A stretch of DNA of 64,000 nt from Sciurus carolinensis. Taxonomy: Eukaryota; Chordata; Mammalia; Rodentia; Sciuridae. The position numbers and the translations under genes were made by a program. This document shows, one piece after another, positions 44,837-55,886 of the stretch (the first letter of the stretch is position 1; each line of letters opens with the position of its first letter). A model generated the notes under the pieces. It saw only the letters and a list, made by a program, of their open reading frames with translations, had not been told where the DNA came from and did no database searches. The stretch spans positions 91,002,932 through 91,066,931 of the forward strand of contig NC_062232.1 of the NCBI RefSeq assembly GCF_902686445.1, in the 5' to 3' direction.

Positions 44837-45031
44837 GCCAGGGTGGTGGTGCACTCCTGTAATCCCAGGAGCTGTTGAGGCCCGAACAGGGTAATCTCAA
44901 GTTCAAGGCCAGCCTCAGCAACTTATTGAGGCCCTAAGCAATTTAGGGAGACCCTGTCTCAAAAAAGGCAGTATTGGAGATGTGTCTCAATGGTAAAGCA
45001 CCCCTGGATTAAATCTCCAGTACCAAAAAAT
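44837..45031 (+). mobile_element. B1-dID dimeric SINE with target duplication
   Basis: B1 half (GCCAGGGTGGTGGTGCACTC) and ID-like half (GGAGATGTGTCTCAATGG). Perfect 12-bp duplication gtttcaaggaga at 44825-44836 and 45032-45043. Confidence 0.94.
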
Positions 45032-45044
45032 GTTTCAAGGAGAC

Positions 45045-45634
45045 AATCTCAAAGTACAAAGGAAAAATAATCACAGAAATAAGCAGGTACAAGCATAGAT
45101 AAATTTCTCACCATCATTTATTTTCTAACACATACCTTGGCTCTATAATATAAAAAGCAATGTGGAACAAAAGAAAGTTGAAGAAGGATATAATCAGATC
45201 ACCATTTATGTGATGTTTCAAAAGATACAGAACTATGTATTTTTCCTGGATACATGCATGTATGGTAAAAGCACAAAAATGTGGGTGAGAATGACAATGA
45301 CAATCTCCACATTCAGGACCTCTGCAAACTGTAGCCAAATGAGATTAGGAGAATAAATAGAAGCTTAACTTGCATTGTTCAGTGGGTTTGGTAAATGTTA
45401 TTGAAATGTAACATAAGTACAAAATGGGCACAGATTAAAAGCAAATCCATGTAACCAGTGCTGTATCTGTAAAATTTGGATTCCTAAATTGAGTGTGTTT
45501 GTTGATATTGTCTGCACTTTTCAAATGCCTATAATATTTAAGTGTTTTTTCAATTCTGTGAGGTTCTTGAGTAGTTAGACTACCAATCCTTTAAATTCCC
45601 TTCTGGCTATAAAGACCTAAGAAAATTCAATCAA
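45045..45634. other. Unique sequence, no gene identified
   Basis: No recognised repeat or supported reading frame. Confidence 0.4.
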
Positions 45635-45646
45635 AACAGGATCCTG

Positions 45647-45790
45647 GTCTGGGGTTCTAGCTCAGTGGCAGAGCACTTGCCTAGCATGTGCAAGGCACTG
45701 GGTTCGATTCTCAGCACCACATGTAAATAAATAAATAAAATAAGTGTCCATTGCCAACTAAAAAATATTTAAAAACAAAACAAAACAAAA
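45647..45790 (+). mobile_element. ID SINE with conserved 3' tail (type T)
   Basis: ID body (GGGGTTCTAGCTCAGTGGCAG, GGGTTCGATTCTCAGCACC), AAATA repeats, then the diverged tail gtgtccattgccaactaaa (45744-45762). Flanks aggatcctg at 45638-45646 and 45793-45801. Confidence 0.9.
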
Positions 45791-45801
45791 CTAGGATCCT
45801 G

Positions 45802-45999
45802 TGAGGCACAGTGAGGCAGGTCTATAATCCCAGGGTCTCAGGAGGCTGAGACAGGAGGATAGCAGTTTCAATGCCCGCCTCAGCAATTTAGTGAAGCCCT
45901 TAAGCAACTTGGTGAGACCCTTTCTCTAAATAAAATAGGAAAAGGGCTGGGGATGTGGATCACTGGTTAAGCACCCCTGGGTTCAATCCCTGGTACCAA

Positions 46000-46042
<43 letters not shown>
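45802..46042 (+). mobile_element. B1-dID dimeric SINE ending in (CA)n
   Basis: B1 and ID-like halves (GGGCTGGGGATGTGGATCAC, GGGTTCAATCCCTGG); the tail has become a (CA)n microsatellite at 46003-46040. Its flanks ctaggatcct (45791-45800 and 46044-46053) reuse the target of the previous ID element. Confidence 0.9.
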
Positions 46043-46043
<1 letters not shown>

Positions 46044-46054
46044 CTAGGATCCTT

Positions 46055-46735
46055 TGGTAGAGTAAGTTAAAAACCAGAACTAAGTGAGCTGTAATTTGAC
46101 ATTTTATGTTATTTTAATATGTAGTATAACATCAGAATGTAAAGAATTAAATTGACTTGGATCCAATGGAAGGGAATTTAATGTGTGCAGGGGAAACTCT
46201 GCTCTTTTTCTTCCTCAACCACCTCATAGTTCAACACTGAATTTCCACAAAGCTGACAGGGAGTTTTGTTTCCTGTTAACCGAGAATTCCCTGTCTCCTC
46301 TCACTGATAGGATGGCCAGACTGGGAAAAGGAACCTGACCTCAAGATTGTTTCAGTTTGGGTTCTACCGATGCTGCCCTCTGGTGGTGGAGACTCAACTT
46401 GCAGATGGCCACTGAGGCATTCTTTTCCGGCTGTCAATCTAGGCCTTGCACAATTTATATAAACACATGAAAATTAGTTATTTAAACTTTGTTTGCATTT
46501 TCCCATAAACAGAATAATTGTGTCACATGGTGGTTGAGTCTCCACCCCCCAAATTAATAGTCACCCAAATCTATCCATATTTCTAGAAATTGCTGTCAAC
46601 TTGGATCAAATGTTTACCAAGTATCTTCTATGCACAAGGCAGGGTAAGGGCTACAAATATGATTTGGAAGAGTATTTGGCTCTAAGAAAGTTATTTACCT
46701 TGTATGGGTAAATAATACATCCACATGAGTCTATT
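46055..46735. other. Unique sequence with a candidate CTCF site
   Basis: No recognised repeat. The candidate CTCF motif at 46371-46389 is listed separately. Confidence 0.4.
46371..46389 (-). promoter_or_regulatory. Candidate CTCF binding site
   Basis: tgctgccctctggtggtgg matches the reverse form of the CTCF core (G-C-C-C-N-C-T-G-G-T-G-G) at nearly all core positions. CTCF organises chromatin loops. This is a sequence match only; occupancy is unknown. Confidence 0.45.
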
Positions 46736-46739
46736 ATGA

Positions 46740-47235
46740 GAAGCTGTTTGAAATGCCATCTGGAGGGGTACATATAGGGAAAAGCAAAGACCAAAAAGAG
46801 GAAGATGGCATATCTGAGGAGGAGAAACCAGGGAAATCTTTAAGAAAGCAGTAGGATATGAGATGGACAGTGGCTGTAATGGGGCAGGGTGTTTGAAGGA
46901 GAAGGAACAACAGAAGTAAAGCCATGGAAATAGGAAAACTTGTGCTGTGTTCTAGAAATTGTAATCATTCCTCCTGTTGGGCCAGAGTATTTGAGAAGAA
47001 TTCAGATATGAAACTGGAAGATCCAAGGCTATCTGGGACATCAGGAACAGGGACAGCTTGTTGGAAATGCTTGGAACTGGACAATAAGTTTCAGTTATTA
47101 TCTAGTTCAGGTGGGGCAGGGTGGGAAGGGGTAAAGACAGGCAGTCCAGTGACATGAAGGCTGTGAGTTGCTGGAGAAAGGTTACTGAGATCTGGAATAG
47201 GTTTGTGGGTTTGAAGGAGAATCCCTGGTGAGGGC
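46740..47235 (-). repeat. Possible L2 fragment
   Basis: gagaaggaacaacagaagtaaagccatgg and the purine-rich text around ggctgtgag and ggtttgtgggtttgaagga loosely follow an L2-type antisense order. Tentative. Confidence 0.3.
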
Positions 47236-47239
47236 TGGG

Positions 47240-47985
47240 AAATTATCAAGAGATAGCAATCATCTTCCTCCTCTTCCTCCCCTTCTGTCCAACTTTCCTT
47301 TCTCCTCTCCCAGACCTCTGGCTAACCCAAGCAAGAGAATGGCAATGAAAGAACAAGAGAGTGAGGTGGGGACACTTGGGTGATAGCAGGATTGGCAAAA
47401 TAGCACAGGGCTCTCTTTTTGCTTCTTTGCCACCTTGCCAATGCCATCTGGGACTGAAAGGGGCTGGGGTGGTCTTGGTAGTGATAAGGAGTAGATGAAA
47501 GGAATTTCCCTGAATTTTTAGAAGTTAGTCTTTGTCATGACTTGCCCTGCCAGACCTGGACCTACCATGGGAGAGAAATGAAGAAAGAAGTTAGGTATCC
47601 TCCAACCATAAAGCTAGGGTGGCAGTTCCCAGAGGCAGGTGCCTACCTCTTTCTTCTACTTAAGTGGAAAGAAAATTGATTGCTATTGGTGACATTTCTC
47701 TATGTAGGGAGAGAGAGAGAGAGAACAAGAGCAACCTACTGTCACCAGAGAGGCTAAGGAGGCATGAGTTTCAAACTCAGTTTGATAGCAGTAATGATAA
47801 GGATCCAATAACCAGAATTTGTTGAGGGGATTTTCCATGGCAGGCACCAAAGATCTTTATCTCACTGAATCTGCACAGTACAAGCAGTGCTGAGGCAAAC
47901 CCAGAGTAAGAGTTCAGTAAATATGGAGTAAACATAATTCAAGTAACCAATCCATTGATAGTAGGGATTAATATTAATACATATC
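47240..47985. other. Unique sequence, no gene identified
   Basis: No recognised repeat; a short (GA)n at 47708-47722. Confidence 0.4.
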
Positions 47986-47989
47986 ACTG

Positions 47990-48140
47990 AACACAAATCC
48001 TATGAAGAATATACTATCATTATCATACTCATCTTGCAAATAAAGAAATTTGGGCCCCAGGAAACTAAGGCATTTTTTACGAGTTTACACAGCTACTAAG
48101 CAGCATTTCAAAACCAATTGAGTTCAGAGTTTCTGTTTAG
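47990..48140 (-). repeat. MIR SINE fragment
   Basis: Antisense MIR blocks: cctatgaagaatatactatcattatc, cttgcaaataaagaaatttgggc, ttacacagctactaagcagc. Confidence 0.65.
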
Positions 48141-48149
48141 GATGATGAC

Positions 48150-48290
48150 AAAGTTCTGGAAATGTAGTGATGGTTACACAACATTTTGAATATACTTAAT
48201 GCCACTGCATTATACACTGAAAATGGTTTAAATGGTGAAGTCATGTTATGTATACCCTGTCACGCATGTATACATATACACACTAACCCA
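48150..48290 (+). mobile_element. Ancient L1M 3' end fragment
   Basis: gtgatggttacacaacattttgaatatact, atgccactgcattatacac, aaaatggttt and gttatgtataccctg follow the end of an old L1M consensus. Confidence 0.7.
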
Positions 48291-48294
48291 GTTG

Positions 48295-50115
48295 TCAGAA
48301 GCTGGGATCTTAACCATTGTTATATATGCAGTCTCTCCATGAACATGAATCAAGTGTCTGTAGTTCATAAGGCCCTCCAATGTCACTGAACAAGAACTAG
48401 ATTTGTAGTCAAAAGATCTCTGTTCAAATACCACATCTGCTTCTTACTAATTGTGTTATCAGTCAGTGGTTGAGGCCTGTCTGGGTTTTCTTGGAGTAAA
48501 AAGGGAACCAAGTCCCATGCAAACCTCTCCAAGGGTTTCTGCAGCAATTTCCAGACACAAAGGACCCTGTTATATTGCTGACTGTGACTGACATTGGAGA
48601 GAGGAGCCCAGATAGCTTTGAGCCCCTGATAAGGAGCATGAGTAAGCCCTGAGCCAATTTATGCATTCTTAGGTACTCCTTTTGCTAAAGATTTGAAATA
48701 TGGCAGCTACTGGGAGTGACTTCTAAAAGAAAGCGAGACAGCCATAGATAGGGGAACTTGAGGAGGGCCCCTTGGAAAGGGGAAGGAAGATGAGCTCATA
48801 TAAAGATAAACCATTTTCAGGGAGTTAATACTAGATAAAGTCAGTGTTTGCATACACCACAGAAAAGAAACCCCCACCACAAGCAATTCTAGTAGCAAAA
48901 GTGATCACTTTTACCCAAACTTTTTGGGGAAAAAATGCTGAAAGTCCCTGTCAACCTCTTTTGTCCCTCTATGACTTTTCACCTTACTCAATGGAGAGAA
49001 GTATTCAACAACAGCTGAGTCCTCAGATATGCCATGACACTGGGAAAGAAGATGAAATATGAGAAAATCCACTCCTTCCCATTTTCCAGAACACAACACC
49101 CTCCCTGCTCAAGTTACTTGTTTGGGAATGGGATATATAAGCAGCTGATGCCTCCCTCTGTTAGAAAGTCAAGTCTCATCAGAGGCTGCATGGCCAGAAT
49201 TGACTTCCATGAGACTTTTTCTGTGTTAACGGTTTGAAGCATATAACACATATTTCTAATAAAAACAAAAAACAGGTAAGAGTGCCAGGCTGCACCATCC
49301 AAGTGTGTTTATTCTGAGAGAAGGACTTGCAGAACACCTCATAGGGAAAATCTACCCACTGCACAGGACTGAGAGTGCCCACTTCGGCCTAGAGGAGAAG
49401 TGTCAAATGCCTCACTGTTACTTCCCTCGTCCTTGCCCCATTAACTAAGGCTAAGTCTGTCAAGAGAAAAACACATGAAACATTCCAGCTGCGGGCATTG
49501 GATACCTGTGTTCCTGACTGACTTCAGCTTAACTTCAAGATCTTATTTCCATTCACTTTGGTTCTTTGAGTGCCAGGTGACTCCACTCAAGGTTCATGAC
49601 ACTGCTCTCTGTTTCCTTCTGCAGCCATTCCCTATTGTAGCCATATCCATCCATTTGGAGCTCAGAAAACTCCCTCAAATGCCATCTGTTAGTTTCTTGG
49701 CAGCTTCACACGCTCACCTCTTATCCATATCTTTGAACTGGGTTGACCTGGTCCCTAAGTCTGGGAATACCAGAGACTACCTAGTATACTCCCATGCCCC
49801 GTGCATCATTGCCAGGCAAGGAGGCTGCTGAAGTATTTGCTATTATCAATCGCCTTGACCTTTACCCTGACCTGCACTCATGCCAGTCCCTAAGACATTA
49901 ATAAGAGAACTCACTAGGTTCAAGTTGTTCAAATACAATTATAAACTGGAAATGCCAGGTTTCAAGGGTTCTATGGGAACACTGTGTAAAGCACACTCTT
50001 TGTCCCCTTGCTGGCAGAACAGTAGTACACTGGGATCCGTTTTGAAAATAAGAATATAATGACATTTTACTGGAATGATGTGGACTCTGCTGAAATTTTT
50101 TCAGTTTTTGAATTT
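48295..50115. other. Unique sequence, no gene identified
   Basis: About 1.8 kb without a recognised repeat. Several overlapping short frames on both strands (60-118 codons) lack domains or codon consistency. Confidence 0.4.
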
Positions 50116-50122
50116 TTCTTGT

Positions 50123-50256
50123 ACCACAGGTTGAACCCAGAGGCACTTAAGTACTGAGCCACACCCACAATTCTTTTTTTTTTCTTTTTGAGACAGGGTC
50201 TCACTATTTGAGGCTGGCTTTGAACTTGTGATCCTCCTGCCTTAGTCTCCCATCCA
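50123..50256 (-). mobile_element. B1-dID SINE, truncated
   Basis: Antisense: GTACCACAGGTTGAACCCAG and GAGCCACACCC (dID), T-rich linker, and a B1 half cut off after CCTGCCTTAGTCTCCC. Confidence 0.8.
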
Positions 50257-50259
50257 AAT

Positions 50260-50765
50260 CCTTTTAAGAAACATTCCAAGGTTCCACTTACTCACAGTGT
50301 AACCAAACCTGCAGAAAACTAGGTTTGTTTTGCAAGTGAAATGAACTGGCAGCTGAATTCTTCAGTCTCAGTGGGATCAATGAACAATTAATTTCCAACA
50401 TTCACCAAACCTGGGAGCCCTTGGGATCTAACAGATTTCAGCTGAAGCTGAAAGCTGGCCCATATCTCCTGGCCACTACACCAGCCCCTCCAATAGGGCC
50501 CAAGGGAAGACAGAATTCGTGTAGTTGGCTGCCCCCTAGTGTACACAGACTGCACTAACAGCAGATAGGACAATTAAGCTACTGGGTATGGCAGCAAGGC
50601 TGCAAGGTTTGTGCTGCTCAAAGATGCTTATTTGGGACTGACATTCAGCTTCTACTCTTGTCACCAAGTCTTGTGCCCTACACAGAGCTCTTTTTTCCAA
50701 TTTGTCTGCCAAAAGGTGCCTTGTTTTCAAATTCAATTTTGGAAATTTCCACATAGCTTGAGGTT
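50260..50765. other. Unique sequence with a candidate CTCF site
   Basis: No recognised repeat. See the motif at 50527-50544. Confidence 0.4.
50527..50544 (-). promoter_or_regulatory. Candidate CTCF binding site
   Basis: tggctgccccctagtgta resembles the reverse CTCF core (GCCCCCTRGTGG), missing the last G pair. Same orientation as the site at 46371. Match only. Confidence 0.35.
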
Positions 50766-50767
50766 TC

Positions 50768-50770
<3 letters not shown>

Positions 50771-50804
<34 letters not shown>
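50771..50804. repeat. (TC)n microsatellite
   Basis: About 17 TC units immediately before the antisense ID element. Confidence 0.96.
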
Positions 50805-50808
<4 letters not shown>

Positions 50809-50883
50809 GTAGTGCTGGGGATTGAACCCAGGGCCATGTGTTTGTGAGGCAAGTACTCTACCAACTGAGCTATCTCCCCAGCC
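50805..50883 (-). mobile_element. ID SINE
   Basis: Antisense ID body: AGTGCTGGGGATTGAACCC, CAAGTACTCTACCAACTGAG and CTATCTCCCCAGCC. The (TC)n run probably replaced its tail. Confidence 0.9.
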
Positions 50884-50885
50884 TT

Positions 50886-51060
50886 CTAGTATCTTTTTAT
50901 TAGATATTTACGTTTTTTACATATGTATTTATTTTATATGTCATATATAATTTGTTCTAATTAGATATACATGACAGTAGAATGCATTTTGTCACATCAT
51001 ACATAAATGGAGTATAACTTCTCACTCTTCTGGTAGTACATGATGTGAGGTTTCTAATAT
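50886..51060 (-). mobile_element. L1 3'UTR fragment
   Basis: ttgttctaattagatatacatgacagtagaatgc and cataaatggagtataacttctcac are the squirrel L1 3'UTR in antisense, here only the last 170 bp. Confidence 0.82.
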
Positions 51061-51229
51061 CATAAGGTAATATAAAGGCTACTATCAGCCCTATAGGATA
51101 GGCCATGCTGTTGACATGTGCTGAGCCTGTGGAGACACAATCTCTATTTTTGAAAATTCACTTGTCCTATAAGAATAACTCAGGGTGTATACGTAGAATT
51201 TTGTCCCATTCTAGAAAATCCTTTGGATT

Positions 51230-51635
51230 GAGAACTTCATAACCATTCACTCGCCTATGAGTTTTGTTAGCTGTACCTCCAAAACATATCCTGCATCCAT
51301 CCACTTCTCTCTGCCTTCACTCACTTCTGATCCAAGCCCACAAAATTTCTTGTTACAATGGCAGCAACAAAGGAAGAAACACTTGTCTACTATAACAGTC
51401 TTCTAAAAGGTCTTGTTCCCACTCTTGGCCCACCACACATCAACCAGAATTATTGGTTAAAGTATAAACCAGGTCATCAAACTCCCATCCAATTACTCCC
51501 CAATGGGTTTATCAAAAAATCCACATTCCTAGGATTTTACGTTACTAGGCCCTGAATAATCTAGCCTCTTCTGAGCTCATCTGTCTCTCACCACTCTCCT
51601 GCTTACCCACTAAGCTGCAGAAATACTGGGCTTTT
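51230..51635 (+). repeat. L2 fragment
   Basis: L2 order: cctccaaaacatatcctgc, catccacttctctctgcc, gtataaaccaggtcatcaaactcccatcc and cctgaataatctagcctcttctgagctcatc. Without coding capacity. Confidence 0.65.
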
Positions 51636-51941
51636 TCAGCTGAATCTTTTATTGAAATAATTGCAGATTTACATGAAGTTGAAAAAAAAATACCAAGAGA
51701 GCCCTTTTACACCTTGCCTAAGTCTTGTCTAATGGTAATGTTTTGGAAAACTATAATATCACAACCAGAATATTGACATTGGTATAATCCACCAATATGA
51801 TTCAGACTTCACCAGTTTTAATTATACTTGTGTGTAGCATGTTTAGTTTTATACAATTTTATCACCTGTGTAGGTTCATGTATCCACCACCGCAGTCAAG
51901 ATACTGAACTGTGTCATCACATCAAAGATCCTACCTGCTAC

Positions 51942-52501
51942 TGTTATGGGGCGCAACTTAAGAACAGACAGATCACCACTGAGAAGTCCAAATTTGAGTC
52001 TTTATTAAGCCGGCTGGCGACTGTCTCACACAATGCCCCCAAAAATGGCTATTGGAAGAACAGCCCCGACCACAGGGTTGTAGGGGTTCTTATACCAAAA
52101 ATCACATCAATCATAAGTGTCTGTTGCTATGATTTGAAACTACACATTAACATCATGAGATCATCGACAGAAGGGGAAGTGGGTCAAAATGACCCTTACC
52201 TAGGTACAAACTAAGGAATGGTTGCTAACATCCACACAATTACTGTTTACATGGTACATTGTTTAGGAGCAATAGGGATCAAAAGAGAGCAATTCTTTAC
52301 TACATAGGAGTTGCCATTGTACATTATTAAACATGTCACACCAAGTAACTGATGATGGGCACAGAGGTGGGGTGTTCCCATGGGAGAAGCTTATTTCCTA
52401 CATAACATGGAGTCTCAGAGCAAAATGGAGTCTGTTTAGTCATTTCCCTTACAATCTGGCCTATAACATTCTCATGGAGTCAGATCTGTCAGCCCATCAC
52501 A
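51942..52501 (-). mobile_element. Solo ERV LTR with 4-bp target duplication
   Basis: A 560-bp segment with TG...CA ends, flanked by CTAC on both sides (51938-51941 and 52502-52505), inserted in the L1M 3'UTR. On the minus strand it has a TATA-like GTATAAGAACCCC (about 52098), then a polyadenylation signal in CTTAATAAAGACTC (about 52006), and ends CGCCCCATAACA. A 4-bp duplication and this layout suggest a class I (gammaretrovirus-like) ERV. No viral coding sequence remains, so it is a recombined solo LTR. Confidence 0.88.
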
Positions 52502-54255
52502 CTACCCTTTTAGAATCATATTCACTTTCCCCCACCACCTCATTAACTCCAGGCAACCACTAATTCATATTCCATTTCCATAGTCTTGTCATTTCATAAA
52601 CATTATGTAGATGGAATTGTACAGTATGTAAGTTTGGGGAACTGACTTTTTTCATTGAGCATAATTTTCTATAAATTCATCCAGGTTTTTTCACATATAT
52701 ATAGTTTGTTCCTTCTTATTAGTGAGTTGCAGGCCATGAAATGGTTGTGCCTGCACTGAAACTTTTGCCTATTGATGAGCATTTGTGATATCCATGTACA
52801 GGTCTTGTATGAATATGTCATTTCTCTGGGACAAATGCACAAAAGAAAAATTGCTGGGTCATATGATAAGTATGTGCTTAATTTTTTAATTTTGATTCAT
52901 TATACACTATGTGATTAATTTTTAATGAAACTGACAAACTGATTTCCCCAGCAGTTATACCATGTTACAGTCCCATGAACAACCTATGAGTGACCCAGTT
53001 TCTGCACATCCTCATTAGTATTTGGTGCTATCGCTAATATTATATTTTAGCCATTCTGATATGTATGTAGTGATAACACATAGTAGTAGTAATTTGCATT
53101 TCTCCGACAGTTAACAAGGTTGAATATCTTTTCATGTGCTTATTCCCCATCTGTATATTCTCTACTGAAATTTTTGTATATATGTTGCCCATTTTCCAAC
53201 TGGATTTACTTGATGTTGAGTTTTGAGATTTCTTTATGTTTTATAGTTATGAGCACTTTTGTGGAGATGTTGTTTGTGCATATTTTCTTCCAGTATGTAT
53301 CTTGTCTTTTCATTGTCTTCATGTAGGCTTTCACAGACCAAATGGTTTAAAATTTTTGATGCGATTTAAATTAGCTATTTTTTAATGGACCATGCTTTGG
53401 GGGCTAAGACTAGGATCTTGCTTGCACTAGGTCCAAGAGATTTTCTACATGTATTTTTTTTTTATTTTCATAGTTTTACATTGTACATTTAAGTCTGTGC
53501 TCCATCCTTAGTTTTTGTATACAGTGTGAGACAGGTTGAGTACGATTGTTTTGCCATTGATAAAAATCAGTTAGGCATATTTGTGCAAGTCTGTTTCTGG
53601 GTTCTCTATTCTGTTCCACTAATTTCCATTCTATTCCAATGATCCATGTATCCTTCCCTTCATCAAGAGTACACTGTCTTAATTGCCATAATTATGTAGC
53701 AAACTTAAGATCAAGTAGTGTCAAATCCTCCCACTCTTTTCTTGTCAAGATCGTTTTAGCTATTTTAGGGTGCGTACCTTTCCATATAAATTTTTGAATA
53801 GGTTTGTGTGTGTCTATAAATAACCTTTGCTAGGTTTTTGATGAGGATTTCTCTCATTTAACCTATAGGTCAATTTGGGGAGAATTGCTATCTATACTGT
53901 GTTGATTCCTTCAATTCATGAACATAGTATGTCTTTCCATTTATTTAAGTCTTGAGTTTCTCTTATCAGCATTTTGTAATTTTGAGCATATGAATCACAT
54001 ACATGTTTAGTTAAAATATTGCTAAATATTTCATTTTCTTTGGAGTGATTACAAATGATATTGTATTTTTACTTCAGTTTTTTCATGTTCATTGTTAATA
54101 TACAGATATGTTGATTTTTGTGTGTTGATCTTGTATCTTGCAACTTTACTGAACTCATTTTTTTAGGCGTCAGGTTTTGTCCCATCATGTCTACTATTGA
54201 TACTACTCACCTTTTTCTTTTTTATGTATTTTTCAGTTCTATGATTTCCATTTTA

Positions 54256-54816
54256 CCCACACCAAGGTTGGACGCTGTCGCTGACCCTGCCCCCCCCCCC
54301 AACAGAGGTTGGATGCTGGCGCTGAGCCTGCCCACCTGCCTCCCTACTGCTGAGGGACACTGCACCTACCTCCATGCTGACTCAGCACACCCTCGCTGGA
54401 GCTCCCCAGCTTCTTTGGAGGCTGGTGCAGGCATTTTGAATTATACCTGAGGGTGTGGCCATCATCACTGGAAGGGCGGCTCCCTTCCTGAGACACCTAC
54501 AGGAGACTGGAGGCCCTTTGACAGGTACCTCTATTTACTCACAGGTACATCCTACATCTTTCACCATCCTCTTGTTCACAACTAGAAATACTGTAAATAG
54601 TAATCAAACAGATCCTGTTCATTACAATAATGTTAAAGTCTTTATAGGGGCTATCTGGTTCAGGCTGTGTTTTCTCTGTATTGGGTGTTACTGGTATTGA
54701 TCTCCTCTTCAAAGGAGAGGTAGTGGAAAACTGCAGGGTCATAATAAGCCTGCAAGGTGGGGGGGACTTCAGTATCTCTGATCTTCACTGCTAGGGGGGG
54801 AATATATAGAAACAAT
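54256..54816 (+). promoter_or_regulatory. L1 copy 3 5'UTR (type C promoter region)
   Basis: A 560-bp 5'UTR with a C-rich start, a short duplicated unit (ggttggacgctg.cgctgacc and ggttggatgctggcgctgagcc), and a part near ORF1 that is related to copies 1 and 2 (tattgatctcct, actgcagggtcataata, cactgctagggggg). The distal part is unlike the distal 5'UTR of the other two copies. Confidence 0.72.
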
Positions 54817-55829
54817 ATGAAAAAACAGGGGAAGAAGGTTTCCCTAACAAATCAAGAAGCTATTGTGATAGAATCCAATGACAGCATGGCAGTAGAAATG
54901 ACAGAAAAAGAGTTTAGAATCTGCATACTTAAAATGATCCATGAAGCAAAAGACGAGATAAGAGAGCAAATGCAGGCAATGCATGACCATTCCAGTAGAC
55001 AGTTAAAAGAGCAAATGCAGGAAGCAAAAAACACTTCAATTAAAAGATAGAGATTCTGAAAAAATACCAAACAGAAATACTTGAAATAAATGAAATGATA
55101 AACCAAATTAAAAACTCAATAGAAAGCATCACCAACAGAATAGATCTCGTGGAAGACAGAATCTCAGACAATGAAAACAAAACATTTAATCTTGAAAATA
55201 AAGTTGAACAAACTGAGAAGATGTTAAGAAGTCATGAATGGAACCTCCAAGAATTATGAGATATCATGAAAAGACCAAATGTAAGAATTATTGGGATTGA
55301 GGAAGGCACAGAGATACAAACCAAAGGCATGAACAACCTGTTCAATGAAATAATATCAGATAATTTCCCAAACCTGAAAAATGAAATGGAAAATCAAATA
55401 CAAGTGGCTCACAGAACACCAGGTGCACAAAATTACAACAGATCCACACCAAGACACATTATAATGAAAATACCTCACATACAAAATAAAGATAGGATTT
55501 TAAAGGTTGTGAGAGAAAAGCATCAGATTACATATAAGGGGAAACCAATACAGATATCGGCAGATTTCTCAGCCCAGACTCTAAAAGCAAGAATGACCTG
55601 GAACAATATATTTCAAGCTCTGAAAGAGCACACATGCCAACCAAGAATCCTATACCTAGCAAAACTAAACTTCAGATTTGATGATGAAATAAAATCTTTC
55701 CATGATAAACAAAAGTTAAAAGAATTTATAAATAGAAAACCTGCCCTACAGAACATTCTCAGCAAAATATTTCATGAGGAGGAAGTGAAAAGCAACAGTA
55801 CAAGTCAGCATAGGGAGGAACTACCCTAA
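54817..55829 (+). pseudogene. L1 ORF1 (copy 3), broken
   Basis: Starts ATGAAAAAACAGGGGAAGAA, as the family does. The first segment runs to a TAG at 55048-55050. A frameshift follows, and a coiled-coil segment runs to a TGA at 55257-55259, where the family has LWD (a TGG to TGA change). The final segment, 55266-55829, is open for 187 codons and contains the RRM and C-terminal domain (MKRPNVRIIGIEEG, RHIIMKIPHIQNKDRILK, TYKGKPIQISADFSAQTLKAR). Total length is near 335 codons. The product would be the RNA-binding L1 chaperone, but it cannot be made intact. Confidence 0.9.
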
Positions 55830-55886
55830 AGGAAAAGCCAATCAAAGGAGAAACCAAGTCAAGTTAAAAACCAAAAATTAGCCAAA

